The notes beneath the pieces were generated by a model that saw only the letters and a program-made list of their open reading frames with translations, was not told where the DNA came from and did not search any database. From Actinoallomurus soli (GTDB lineage Bacteria > Actinomycetota > Actinomycetes > Streptosporangiales > Streptosporangiaceae), in assembly GCF_024055715.1 (NCBI RefSeq), contig NZ_JAMXMV010000006.1, forward strand, positions 124,001 to 188,000: 64,000 nt of DNA. Reading direction: 5' to 3'. The translations under genes and the position numbers were made by a program. Shown here piece by piece: positions 31,265-38,695 of this stretch; position 1 is the first letter of the stretch; each line of letters opens with the position of its first letter.

Positions 31265-32581
31265 ATGACGTTCCGGCACCCGTACGACCGAGAGATCCTC
31301 CGCCTCGCGGTCCCGGCGTTCGGCGCGCTCGTGGCCGAGCCGCTGTTCCTCCTCACCGACTCGGCGATCGTCGGTCACCTGGGCACGGTCTCCCTGGGTG
31401 CGCTCGGAGTCGCCGGGCAGATCCTCGGCACGCTCGTCAACCTGTGCATCTTCCTCGCCTACGGGACGACCGCCTCCGTCTCCCGCCAGGTGGGCGCCGG
31501 CAACCACCGTGCCGCCGTACGCCAAGGCGTCGACGGCATCTGGCTCGCCGCCCTCATCGGGGTCGCGCTGATCGTGGTCGGGCGCCCGCTCGTCCCCATG
31601 GTCGTGCGCGCGTTCGGCGCGTCGGCGGTCGTCGCGCCGCAGGCGGAGACGTACGTGCACGTCAGCCTCCTCGGCGTCCCGGGCATGCTGATCGTGCTGG
31701 CCGGCACCGGCGTGCTGCGCGGGTTGCAGGACACGAGGACGCCGCTGATCGTGTCGGTGGGGATGTTCGCCGTGAACGCGGGGCTGAACGCGCTGTTCGT
31801 GCTGGCGCTCGGGTTCGGCATCGCAGGTTCGGCATGGGGCACCGTCCTCGCACAGACCGGCGGGGCCGTCGCGTACGTGGTCATGGTCCTGCGCGGCGCG
31901 CGGAGCCACGGCGCGCCGCTCCGCCCGGATCTGAGCGGATTGCGGGCGTCCGCGACGGCCGGCGTCGGCCTCCTGATCCGCACGCTCAGCCTGCGCGTCG
32001 TCCTCGTCGTCGCGACGATGGTCGCCGCCCGCCTCGGGGACGCCCAGATCGCCGCGCACCAGATCGCGGCGAACGTCTGGACGCTCACGGCGTTCGCCCT
32101 CGACGCGATCGCGATCGCCGGGCAGGCCATCACCGGCCGTCAGCTCGGTGCGGGCGACGTCGCGGCCGCCCGCGCCGCCACCCGCCGGATGGTCGAGTGG
32201 GGCGTCGCGTGCGGAGTGGTGTTCGCGCTGGTGCTGTTCGCCGTACGGCCCTGGCTGCCGAACGCGTTCACCGCCGACGCCGCCGTACGGTCCCAGCTCC
32301 TTGACGCGCTGGTGATCGTCGCACTGTTGCAGCCGATCGCGGGAGTGGTCTTCGTCCTCGACGGGGTGCTGATCGGTGCCGGTGACATGACCTACCTCGC
32401 GGTGGCGGGCGTGATCCAGACGGCGGCGTTCCTGCCGGTGGCGTGGCTCGCGTACGCGCTGGGCGGCGGCCTGGTGTCGCTGTGGCTGGCGATGGGGGTC
32501 TGGATGGCCGCCCGACTGGTCACGCTCGGCCTGCGCGCCCGTACCGACGCCTGGTCGGTCGCGGGCGCCGTACGCGGCTAA
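31265..32581 (+). CDS. MATE-family efflux transporter (DinF-like)
   Basis: The 438-residue membrane protein has twelve helices in two MATE halves (LLTDSAIVGHLGTVSLGALGVAGQ in the first, QIAAHQIAANVWTLTAFALDAIAIAGQAITG in the second). MATE proteins export organic cations or drugs using Na+ or H+. It is placed beside dnaB, where other actinobacteria also carry a MATE gene in the rplI-dnaB interval. The start at 31265 has no clear ribosome binding site. Its last codons are part of a short direct repeat (32550-32565 and 32589-32604). Confidence 0.9.
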   Translation: MTFRHPYDREILRLAVPAFGALVAEPLFLLTDSAIVGHLGTVSLGALGVAGQILGTLVNLCIFLAYGTTASVSRQVGAGNHRAAVRQGVDGIWLAALIGVALIVVGRPLVPMVVRAFGASAVVAPQAETYVHVSLLGVPGMLIVLAGTGVLRGLQDTRTPLIVSVGMFAVNAGLNALFVLALGFGIAGSAWGTVLAQTGGAVAYVVMVLRGARSHGAPLRPDLSGLRASATAGVGLLIRTLSLRVVLVVATMVAARLGDAQIAAHQIAANVWTLTAFALDAIAIAGQAITGRQLGAGDVAAARAATRRMVEWGVACGVVFALVLFAVRPWLPNAFTADAAVRSQLLDALVIVALLQPIAGVVFVLDGVLIGAGDMTYLAVAGVIQTAAFLPVAWLAYALGGGLVSLWLAMGVWMAARLVTLGLRARTDAWSVAGAVRG

Positions 32582-32745
32582 TCCTCCGCCTGGTCGGTCG
32601 CGGAGGGTGTGCGCGGCCGGTCCTCGCGGTCGGTCGCCGGCGGCGGGTCCTCGTGGCCCGGGTGCGTCTCTCTCGCGGCCGTCACGTGGGTGCGCATGCC
32701 GTCCAGCATCCGCTGCAGGCCGTACTCGAACGGAAGCTCGCCGCC
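32578..32745 (-). pseudogene. Remnant of a TetR regulator C-terminus
   Basis: On the minus strand, residues FEYGLQRMLDGMRTHVTAA match the end of many TetR/AcrR regulators (FEFGLxRxLDGIEALV-type). No HTH part is present: upstream, the sequence switches abruptly to another gene remnant on the opposite strand near 32733. The tail after the match is partly a duplicate of the MATE gene's end. It appears to be a broken relic, not a functional gene. Confidence 0.45.
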
Positions 32746-33271
32746 GAGGTGTCCGGGTGGGCCCCGGACGGCCTGCTCGACACCTACACGACCGAAAGGC
32801 GTCCGGCGGCGGCGCGCGTCCTGCACAACACGCGGGCGCAGGTGGCGCTGCTGGCTCCCGGCCCGCGGGTCGACGCGCTGCGGGAGATCTTCACCGCCCT
32901 CGCCGAGACCGAGGAGGCCAACCGCCTGCTCACCGACCTCATGGGCGATCTCGATCTGCGGTACGACGTGGCCGTCGACCATCCGCTCGCCGGCCGCTAC
33001 TGCCCGGACCTGGGCCTGACCGTGTCCGGCACGGCGACGAGCGTGGCCCGCCTGTCGCGGAGCGGGCGCCCGCTGCTGCTCGACCTCGGCGGCCGATCCA
33101 CCGTGCGGGAAGCGGCGCGGCCGTGGGCCGATCGCGTCGAGGTCGTTGCCGGACGACGCTCCGGCGGCCGCCGTGCTCGCACGGCCCGACGGGTACGTGG
33201 CCTGGGCCGGTGAGGATGTCGGTGGCCTGCGAGAGGCTTGCGCCCGCTGGTTCGGAGCACCCCGTGAGTAA
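32734..33271 (+). pseudogene. Remnant of an FAD-dependent monooxygenase C-terminus, frameshifted
   Basis: From 32734 the plus strand reads KLAAEVSGWAPDGLLDTYTTERRPAAARVL, the typical region after the FAD domain of aromatic-ring hydroxylases (Rox/PheA-TfdB type). It goes on to the thioredoxin-like C-terminal domain (LSRSGRPLLLDLGGRS, WADRVEVVA). Near 33150 the frame shifts; the right ending (LARPDGYVAWAGED, ARWFGAPRE) is found in another frame, stopping at 33271. The whole FAD-binding N-terminus is missing. It is a truncated, frameshifted pseudogene, abutting the TetR remnant. Confidence 0.75.
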
Positions 33272-33312
33272 TCAGTAGGGCGGAAATCCACGCTCGTGTC
33301 GGTCGGGGACGC

Positions 33313-33318
33313 TAGACT
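33313..33318 (+). promoter_or_regulatory. Leaderless -10 box TAGACT
   Basis: TAGACT lies 6 nt before the ATG at 33325, the same arrangement as at the MarR gene at 14634. Confidence 0.5.
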
Positions 33319-33324
33319 TCGAAC

Positions 33325-33513
33325 ATGTGTTCTACACAAGGGGAGCGCCTGGCTCGCCTCACCCGAGCGATCGACGACCTGGCGGCCGAGGGCCTCGGCG
33401 GCCTTCCGCCGGACGCGTGGGCGGAGCGGGTGGCCGGCATCTGGGCCCTCGTCGAGGGCATCGATCCCGAGCTCGCCCGCCGTCGCGCCTGCTATTCGAC
33501 TCTGGAGTCCTGA
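33325..33513 (+). CDS. Small helical hypothetical protein
   Basis: The 62-residue protein (MCSTQGERLARLTRAIDDLAAEGLGGL, then DAWAERVAGIWALVEGIDPELARRR) is wholly helical and resembles the first helices of DUF222/HNH-type proteins, without the nuclease. A TANNNT box 6 nt upstream supports real, leaderless expression. It may be a short independent protein or a surviving N-terminal fragment of a DUF222 protein. No partner gene is near. Confidence 0.5.
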   Translation: MCSTQGERLARLTRAIDDLAAEGLGGLPPDAWAERVAGIWALVEGIDPELARRRACYSTLES

Positions 33514-33562
33514 ACGACGCCCGCGTGCGGACGCCACCGCCCCGGCGTCCGCACGCGTAGGC

Positions 33563-33613
33563 CCCGGCGGCCTACTCCAGGGCCCGGCGACCTACCTCCA
33601 GGGCCCGGCGGCC
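33563..33613. repeat. Short tandem repeat, about 20-bp period
   Basis: About 2.5 copies of a unit CCCGGCGxCCTAC(C)TCCAGGG. It lies in the 216-bp gap between the small helical gene and the amidase gene; nothing else is recognisable in this gap. Confidence 0.65.
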
Positions 33614-33729
33614 GGGCATCCGGCCCAGCCCCGGGCGCCCTGGCGCCCTACTCCCGAAGCCCGCAGCGCGGCCGGGCGCCGGGCTCCGAAACCCGGTAGC
33701 CGTCCCGGCCCGGCGGGCCGGCCGGGGGC

Positions 33730-34512
33730 CTACTTTCCGTGGGGGCGCAACCGGCGGTGGTGGTGGGACGTGAGGCGGCGGCGTTCGTCGGACGGCGGGT
33801 CGGCGTCCGGTCCGGCGGGCGGTCCGGCGGGCGGCTCGGTGCGATGCGCGTCGTCCAGGGCCCGCCCCACCTCCGCCCGCAGGCGCGGCAGCCGGCGGTA
33901 GAGCACGTCACCCGGGCAGTCCGTGTCGTTGTAGTCGCGGTGACCGACGATCGCCTCGCCCGGGTCGAGCCGGTAGGCCGTGCACAGCCACGCGCAGACG
34001 TCGACCAGGGAGGCCCACAACCTGCCGGGCACGTCGTCCTCGAGATACGTGCCCTCGTTCTCGATGCCGATCGTGTGGTTGTTGTGGTGCAGCGACTGGG
34101 CGCCGACGACGAGCCGTCCCTGCTGGATCGCGGGCAGGGAGGCCGCCCGGCCCTCCATGACGTATCCGCCGCGGCTGATCGTCAGCTGCTCTCCGATGTC
34201 GTCCCAGCCCTGGTTCTTCATGTGGTAGCGCTGGATCTGCCGTGACAGCGCAAATGCGTGCGCACGGGACATATCGGTCACGTTGGGCGAGGCGGTGTGG
34301 TGAACGATGATGTGGTCCGGCGGGCGGTCGAGCACCCGCGGCGGCCGTCTCGGCGGCACCGCGCCCCATTCCCTGCGCGTGTACACCCTCGGCATCACAT
34401 CGGCGTCCGCCCACCTCATCGCACCGGCCATCATGACATCTGCGGCCACGACACCCAGCATCCCCCGCAGCACATCCCGGCGCAGCGTCCCCTTACGCAC
34501 GATCGCGGCCAC
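33730..34512 (-). CDS. N-acetylmuramoyl-L-alanine amidase (PGRP/Amidase_2)
   Basis: The 260-residue protein has a basic N-terminus and hydrophobic segment (RKGTLRRDVLRGMLGVVAADVMMAGAM), likely an export signal. A type-2 amidase domain follows, with zinc-ligand motifs IIVHHTAS, HHNNHTIGIENEG and VGHRDYNDTDCPGD (His, His, Cys). The family cleaves the amide between muramic acid and the peptide stem, or recognises peptidoglycan. The Pro/Arg/His-rich tail after about residue 220 is low-complexity. The start is a GTG at 34512 with GGGGG upstream. It sits alone between the rplI terminator and the small helical gene. Confidence 0.85.
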   Translation of the reverse strand: MAAIVRKGTLRRDVLRGMLGVVAADVMMAGAMRWADADVMPRVYTRREWGAVPPRRPPRVLDRPPDHIIVHHTASPNVTDMSRAHAFALSRQIQRYHMKNQGWDDIGEQLTISRGGYVMEGRAASLPAIQQGRLVVGAQSLHHNNHTIGIENEGTYLEDDVPGRLWASLVDVCAWLCTAYRLDPGEAIVGHRDYNDTDCPGDVLYRRLPRLRAEVGRALDDAHRTEPPAGPPAGPDADPPSDERRRLTSHHHRRLRPHGK

Positions 34513-34579
34513 CCCCCGTGGACGACTGATCGCTTAGCGTAGTGATCGCGACGCGGAATGCGAGGAGGCCGGATTGGGT

Positions 34580-34593
34580 GTTTCACGTGGAAC
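34580..34593. promoter_or_regulatory. parS-like ParB binding site
   Basis: GTTTCACGTGGAAC; its inverse GTTCCACGTGAAAC equals the inner 14 bp of the classical Bacillus parS and differs by one base from the actinobacterial consensus GTTTCACGTGAAAC. It lies in a gap between genes, beside an origin-proximal ribosomal protein operon, as expected for a chromosome-partition site. Confidence 0.8.
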
Positions 34594-34606
34594 GCCCCTC
34601 TGAGGT

Positions 34607-34650
34607 ACGCGAAAGGGCCGGGCCCCAGGGGGGACCCGGCCCTTTCGCGT
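34607..34650 (-). terminator. Terminator of the rpsF-ssb-rpsR-rplI operon
   Basis: A perfect 16-bp stem (34607-34622 with 34635-34650) with further C/G pairs in the loop lies 15 bp after the rplI stop. Confidence 0.85.
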
Positions 34651-34664
34651 GCGCTGAACTCAGG

Positions 34665-35111
34665 TCAGCCGGCGAGGACCTCGAGTGAGATCTTCGCGCT
34701 CACCTCGGGGTGGAGGCGGACCGCGACCTCGTGAGAACCGACCGTCTTGATCGGGTTCTTCACCTCGATGCGGCGCTTGTCCAGCTCCGGGCCACCGGAC
34801 GCCTTCACGGCGCCGGCGATGTCGGCCGGGGTGACCGCACCGAACAGCCGGCCGCTCTCACCGGCGCGCGTCCGCAGCCGGACCTTGAGCTTCTGCAGGT
34901 CGGTGCGCACGGCCTCGGCCTGCTCGACACTGGCGATCTCGCGGGCCGCGCGGGCCTTGCGGATCGAGTCGATCTGCTTCTCCGCGCCGCGCGTCCACTG
35001 GATCGCGAAGCCGCGCGGGACCAGGTAGTTACGGCCGTAGCCGTCCTTGACCTCGACGACCTCACCGGGCGCGCCGAGACCGGAGACCTGCTGAGTCAGG
35101 ATGAGCTTCAT
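34665..35111 (-). CDS. rplI: 50S ribosomal protein L9
   Basis: The 148-residue protein has the N-terminal L9 domain ([37 protein letters not shown]), the long connecting helix, and the C-terminal RNA-binding domain ([33 protein letters not shown]). It binds 23S rRNA near the L1 stalk. It is the last gene of the rpsF-ssb-rpsR-rplI operon, 17 bp after rpsR, and is followed by a strong hairpin. The ribosome binding site AAAGGAG precedes the ATG. Confidence 0.98.
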   Translation of the reverse strand: MKLILTQQVSGLGAPGEVVEVKDGYGRNYLVPRGFAIQWTRGAEKQIDSIRKARAAREIASVEQAEAVRTDLQKLKVRLRTRAGESGRLFGAVTPADIAGAVKASGGPELDKRRIEVKNPIKTVGSHEVAVRLHPEVSAKISLEVLAG

Positions 35112-35128
35112 GAAGAGTGACTCCTTTC

Positions 35129-35365
35129 TCAGCGAGCCGTGCTGGTGTACGGCAGCAGCGCCATCTCGCGGGCGTTCTTGATCGCGGTGGCGACGTCACG
35201 CTGGTGCTGGGTGCAGTTGCCCGTCACCCGGCGCGCGCGGATCTTGCCGCGGTCGGAGATGAACTTGCGCAGCAGCGCCGTGTCCTTGTAGTCGACGTAG
35301 GAGAGCTTCTCCTGGCAGAACAGGCAAACCTTCTTCTTCGGCTTGCGTGGTGCCGGTTTCGCCAT
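35129..35365 (-). CDS. rpsR: 30S ribosomal protein S18 (CxxC, zinc-type)
   Basis: The 78-residue protein has [41 protein letters not shown], the S18 core. The CxxC pair and a third Cys identify the zinc-binding form; actinobacteria often have a second, Cys-free copy controlled by Zur, not seen here. S18 pairs with S6 on the 30S platform. The ribosome binding site AAGGAG precedes the ATG. Confidence 0.98.
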   Translation of the reverse strand: MAKPAPRKPKKKVCLFCQEKLSYVDYKDTALLRKFISDRGKIRARRVTGNCTQHQRDVATAIKNAREMALLPYTSTAR

Positions 35366-35440
35366 CGTGGTGCTCCTTAGGAAGAGAGCCCCGCTCGCGC
35401 GGGAATGGTCGGTCGGATGATGAGTGGTGCCCGTAGGGGC

Positions 35441-36034
35441 TTAGAACGGCGGGTCGTCGGAGAAACCGCCGCCCCCGGTCGCCCAGGGGTCGTCGGCCGG
35501 CGCGTTGCCGCCTCCGCCGAAGCCGCCGCCGCCCGGTCCGCCCTGACCGCCACCGAAGCCGCCGCCCTGACCGCCACCGCCGTAGCCGCCCTGGCCACCG
35601 CCACCGCCGCCGTAGCCGCCGCCGCCGCCTCCACCGAAGCCGCCTCCGCCGCCGCCGCCGCCGGAACGCTGCGACTTGTTGACCTTGGCGGTGGCGTTCC
35701 GCAGGGACGGGCCGACCTCGTCGGCCTCGAGCTCGAAGACGGTGCGCTTCTCACCCTCGCGGGTCTCGTACGACCGCTGCTTGAGGCGGCCCTGGACGAT
35801 GACCCGCATGCCGCGCTGGAGGCTCTCGGCGACGTTCTCGGCCGCCTGCCGCCAGACGTTGCAGGTGAGGAAGAGGCTCTCGCCGTCCTTCCACTCGCCG
35901 GACTGCTGGTCGCGGAAGCGAGGGGTGGAGGCCACGCGGAAGGTCGCGACCGGCTGCCCGTTCGGGGTGAAGCGGAGCTCGGGATCGGCGACCAGGTTGC
36001 CGACGATCGTGATCTGGGTGTCGCCTGCTGCCAT
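35441..36034 (-). CDS. ssb: Single-stranded DNA-binding protein
   Basis: The 197-residue protein has the OB fold (residues 1 to about 112; [74 protein letters not shown]). A Gly-rich flexible linker with YGGGG and FGGGG repeats follows (about 120-180), then the acidic tip DDPPF, which recruits partner proteins. It lies between rpsF and rpsR, as in most bacteria. The Gly-rich linker is long but normal for actinomycetes. Confidence 0.98.
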   Translation of the reverse strand: MAAGDTQITIVGNLVADPELRFTPNGQPVATFRVASTPRFRDQQSGEWKDGESLFLTCNVWRQAAENVAESLQRGMRVIVQGRLKQRSYETREGEKRTVFELEADEVGPSLRNATAKVNKSQRSGGGGGGGGFGGGGGGGYGGGGGGQGGYGGGGQGGGFGGGQGGPGGGGFGGGGNAPADDPWATGGGGFSDDPPF

Positions 36035-36085
36035 GCGGCTCTCCGGTTACAGATCGGTACGTGTCGTGGGCTGACCGGGGAACGG

Positions 36086-36376
36086 TCAGTGGGCCTCGGG
36101 GCGGATGACCTTGGTGCGCAGGATGGACTCCTGCAGGTTCAGCTGCCGGTCGAGCTCTTTGACCGTGGCGGGCTCGGCCGTCAGGTCGATGACCGCGTAG
36201 ATGCCTTCGGACTTCTTGGCGATGTCGTACGACAGGCGCCGGCGGCCCCAGACGTCGACCTTCTCCACGCTGCCACCGCCGTCCTTCACCACGGTGAGGA
36301 ACTGGTCGAGCGACGGCTGGACCGTGCGCTCCTCGGTGTTCGGGTCGAGGATGACCATGACTTCGTAACGACGCAT
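36086..36376 (-). CDS. rpsF: 30S ribosomal protein S6
   Basis: The 96-residue protein starts [16 protein letters not shown] and contains [26 protein letters not shown], the S6 signature, and the C-terminal [12 protein letters not shown]. First gene of the operon. AAAGGAGG lies before the ATG and can pair with a complementary stretch in the leader, suggesting autoregulation by S6:S18. Confidence 0.98.
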   Translation of the reverse strand: MRRYEVMVILDPNTEERTVQPSLDQFLTVVKDGGGSVEKVDVWGRRRLSYDIAKKSEGIYAVIDLTAEPATVKELDRQLNLQESILRTKVIRPEAH

Positions 36377-36387
36377 GCTGGTCCCAA

Positions 36388-36431
36388 CCTCCTTTGGACT
36401 GGTGCGGTCACGGTCTCTCCGTGACAGGAGG
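36388..36431 (-). promoter_or_regulatory. rpsF: rpsF leader hairpin masking the ribosome binding site (S6:S18-type candidate)
   Basis: On the transcript, CCTCCT (36431-36426) can pair with the Shine-Dalgarno AGGAGG (36393-36388). Inside lies a perfect 7-bp hairpin, GTCACGG-agaga-CCGTGAC (36425-36407). A nested stem before rpsF fits the architecture of the S6:S18-binding leader known in many bacteria. Confidence 0.5.
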
Positions 36432-36516
36432 GCTCTTGCGTCGTCCCGCGTCTCGGATGCGCGGGACCGACAAAGGCTATCAACAACCGGCAGCTCAATC
36501 GGCCGGAAGCGGGGAC

Positions 36517-36660
36517 TCAGCGGCCCCGGCGGCGGTCGAGCTCGGACATGATGTCGGCCATCCGCGACCGCATGCGGGCCGTCTGGGTCGTCAGCATGGA
36601 CAACTCCTCGATCAGCTCGGCGTCGTCGATGCCGGCCAGGTCACGAGTGATCATCGTCAT
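36517..36660 (-). CDS. Small conserved-looking helical protein, 47 aa
   Basis: The frame reads [20 protein letters not shown], then [27 protein letters not shown] and a stop. It is a single amphipathic, probably coiled-coil helix. The ATG at 36660 has a strong site (CGGAGG, 5 nt spacing) and codon use matches neighbours, so it is likely real although short. It lies upstream of rpsF on the same strand, with its own gap of 140 bp before rpsF. No family is recognised; it could bind a larger partner. Confidence 0.65.
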   Translation of the reverse strand: MTMITRDLAGIDDAELIEELSMLTTQTARMRSRMADIMSELDRRRGR

Positions 36661-36812
36661 GGCATCCTCCGTTCGAAACCACGTTCGACACTACCGCCTG
36701 GGACCGACAGTACGCTCGTCACCCCGGAGACCCCGGCGACGCACTTGACCAGCACCGCGGCGGGGAACGACTCTGAGAGAGACTCGTCCCTCGGAGGAGG
36801 TGACCGACCGTT

Positions 36813-37100
36813 ATGTCACCACTCGCCATCCCGCGTCGGCTCATGGCACGGCAGACGCACCCCTTGGAGAACTCCCTCGCCCTCGTCACCGTGGTCGCCG
36901 GCCTCGCGACCTTCGTCCTCGGCGCCGTCCACACGACGCACTTCGTCGCCGTGTGCCTCGGAATCGTGACGTTCCTCTTCGGCCTGTACTCCCAACTCGT
37001 CTCCGCGACCACCGCCGAGCGCTGGCTCAACATCCTGGGCATCGGCATGGCCTTCGTCGGGCTCGGCCTGGGTCTGTCCCATGGCGGCTTCACGGTCTGA
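36813..37100 (+). CDS. Small integral membrane protein
   Basis: The 95-residue protein has three hydrophobic segments (SLALVTVVAGLATFVLGAV, FVAVCLGIVTFLFGLYSQLV, WLNILGIGMAFVGLGLGLS) and a basic N-terminus. A GGAGGAGGTGA site lies about 10 nt before the ATG. It is a small membrane protein of unknown role, kept next to rpsF in related genomes as far as I recall. Divergent from the 47-aa gene. Confidence 0.75.
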   Translation: MSPLAIPRRLMARQTHPLENSLALVTVVAGLATFVLGAVHTTHFVAVCLGIVTFLFGLYSQLVSATTAERWLNILGIGMAFVGLGLGLSHGGFTV

Positions 37101-37145
37101 CCCGCGGAGCGGTACGACCCCGGCCGCCGACGCCGCACGGCGGCC

Positions 37146-37235
37146 GGACCGGTCCGCCCCGGTCACCGGCGCGTCGGCCCCCGGCGGGGTGGGGCGGGCG
37201 GACCGGTCCGGCCCGGTCGCCGGCGCGTCGGCCCC
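37146..37235. repeat. 36-bp direct repeat between membrane protein and nfo genes
   Basis: Copies at 37146-37181 and 37200-37235 differ at two positions and are rich in CCGG motifs. They lie in a 200-bp non-coding gap. Origin by local duplication is likely. Confidence 0.7.
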
Positions 37236-37287
37236 AGCGCGGTGGACGGACCGGTGCGGACATGGCTCTCTCGTCCGACCGCGCGCG

Positions 37288-37293
37288 TAGGCT
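37288..37293 (+). promoter_or_regulatory. Leaderless -10 box TAGGCT
   Basis: TAGGCT lies 7 nt before the ATG at 37301, with no ribosome binding site. Confidence 0.5.
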
Positions 37294-37300
37294 CGTCGCC

Positions 37301-38059
37301 ATGCTGCGAATCGGAGCCCACGTCGACCGCACGGACCCGCTCGCCGCCGCGGCGGCGAAGAAGGCCGAGGCGGTCCAGTTCTTCCTCGGGGACCCGCAGG
37401 GCTGGAAGGCCCCCGTCCTGCCCGAGGGCTACGAGGCGATCCGCGACTCCGACGTCGACGTGTACATCCACGCGCCGTACGTCGTGAACGTCGCGACGTC
37501 CAACAACCGCATCCGGATCCCGAGCCGCAAGATCCTCACCCAGCAGCTCGAGGGCGCCGCGAAGATCGGCGCGAAGGGTCTGATCGTGCACGGCGGGCAC
37601 GTGCTGAAGAACGACGATCCGCAGACCGGCTTCGACAACTGGCGCAAGGTGTTCGAGCGGATGGAGGAGTGCCCGGTCCCCGTGTTCATCGAGAACACCG
37701 CGGGCGGTGACAACGCCATGGCCCGCAGGCTGGAGCGGATCGCCCGGCTGTGGGAGGCCCTCGACGGCTTCGACGTCGGGTTCTGCCTGGACACCTGCCA
37801 CGCGCACGCGGCGGGTGAGGACCTCGTCGAGGTGGTCGAGCGCGTCAAGGCCATCACCGGCCGGATCGACCTCGTGCACTGCAACGACAGCCGCGACGCG
37901 TTCGGTTCCGGCGCGGACCGGCACGCCAACCTCGGCGACGGCCATATCGACCCGGAGCAGATCCTGGCGGTCGTACGGGCGGCCGGGGCACCGGTGATCG
38001 TGGAGACGCCCGGCGACGGGCAGGCCGCCGACATCGCCTGGCTCCGCGAGCACCTCTGA
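37301..38059 (+). CDS. nfo: Endonuclease IV (AP endonuclease)
   Basis: The 252-residue TIM-barrel protein has the AP-endonuclease family 2 motifs: RIGAHVD at the start, IHAPYVVNVATSN, LIVHGGHVLKNDD (metal-binding His), IENTAGGDNAM (Glu), VGFCLDTCHAHAAG (signature 2), HCNDSRDAFGSGADRHANLGDG (signature 3) and IVETPG at the end. It cuts DNA at abasic sites in base-excision repair. The ATG at 37301 lies 7 nt after a TANNNT box, so it is probably leaderless. DnaA boxes follow the stop. Confidence 0.95.
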   Translation: MLRIGAHVDRTDPLAAAAAKKAEAVQFFLGDPQGWKAPVLPEGYEAIRDSDVDVYIHAPYVVNVATSNNRIRIPSRKILTQQLEGAAKIGAKGLIVHGGHVLKNDDPQTGFDNWRKVFERMEECPVPVFIENTAGGDNAMARRLERIARLWEALDGFDVGFCLDTCHAHAAGEDLVEVVERVKAITGRIDLVHCNDSRDAFGSGADRHANLGDGHIDPEQILAVVRAAGAPVIVETPGDGQAADIAWLREHL

Positions 38060-38067
38060 TCCAAGAG

Positions 38068-38156
38068 TTATCCACAAGCTGTGGACGACCCATGCCGTGG
38101 TGAGCCAGGGATTCCAGCGGGAAGCGGCTCCCCGGATGTCCACAGCCTGTGGAAAG
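38068..38156. promoter_or_regulatory. DnaA-box cluster after nfo
   Basis: TTATCCACA (38068-38076) is the perfect E. coli-type consensus. TGTGGACGA (38080), ATGTCCACA (38136) and TGTGGAAAG (38148) are related 9-mers. They form two convergent pairs in the 110-bp gap between nfo and barstar-like gene ends, where no promoter is required, so a titration or replication-control role is more likely than gene control. Confidence 0.7.
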
Positions 38157-38169
38157 CGGCGGACGCGGC

Positions 38170-38619
38170 TCAGACGTCCGGGAGCCCCACGGGCCCGTGC
38201 TCCCGGTCCTCCTCCGTCATGAGGATGAGGACGGACAGCGGCGTCGTGGTGTCCCGCCAGTGCTCGACCGCGGCGGTGAACACCTCCAGCAGCGTGTGGT
38301 GGGTGGCGGGGTCGGCGCCGGCCAGGTCCCGCCAGTGCTCGTACAGGACCAGATAGCCGCAGTTCGCCGGCGCCCAGGACAGATCACGCAGGCTGTCCTG
38401 GAGGGCGTCCCAGTTGTGCCCGAAGTACGACGGCAGGACGAACTCATCGGCGCACCGCGCGAGAAGCCCCCGCTTGTCGCGCACGTCGTGGACGTCGAGC
38501 CAGAACACCCGCCGGCCGGCGCGCTCGGCCTCGGCGGCGCCGCGCGCCGCCTCCTTCCGGTCGACGGGCCAGGTGTAGACGCCCGGCGGCCGGCGCCCGG
38601 TCAGGATCTCCGCGATCAT
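38170..38619 (-). CDS. Barstar-family protein
   Basis: The 149-residue protein has the barstar pattern: WLDVHDVRDKRGLLARCADEFVLPSYFGHNWDALQDSLRDLSW in the centre. Barstars bind and block barnase-type ribonucleases in the cytoplasm. I see no barnase or other toxin gene beside it. It may protect against a toxin encoded elsewhere or imported. The ATG at 38619 gives an N-terminal extension of about 25 residues. Convergent with nfo. Confidence 0.85.
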   Translation of the reverse strand: MIAEILTGRRPPGVYTWPVDRKEAARGAAEAERAGRRVFWLDVHDVRDKRGLLARCADEFVLPSYFGHNWDALQDSLRDLSWAPANCGYLVLYEHWRDLAGADPATHHTLLEVFTAAVEHWRDTTTPLSVLILMTEEDREHGPVGLPDV

Positions 38620-38695
38620 TCGTCACCCTCGTCCCGCAGGTCCGTCTGTCGCTCGCTGTTCTACCTTCGAGGATCCCGCCTACACCCGTCCGGCC

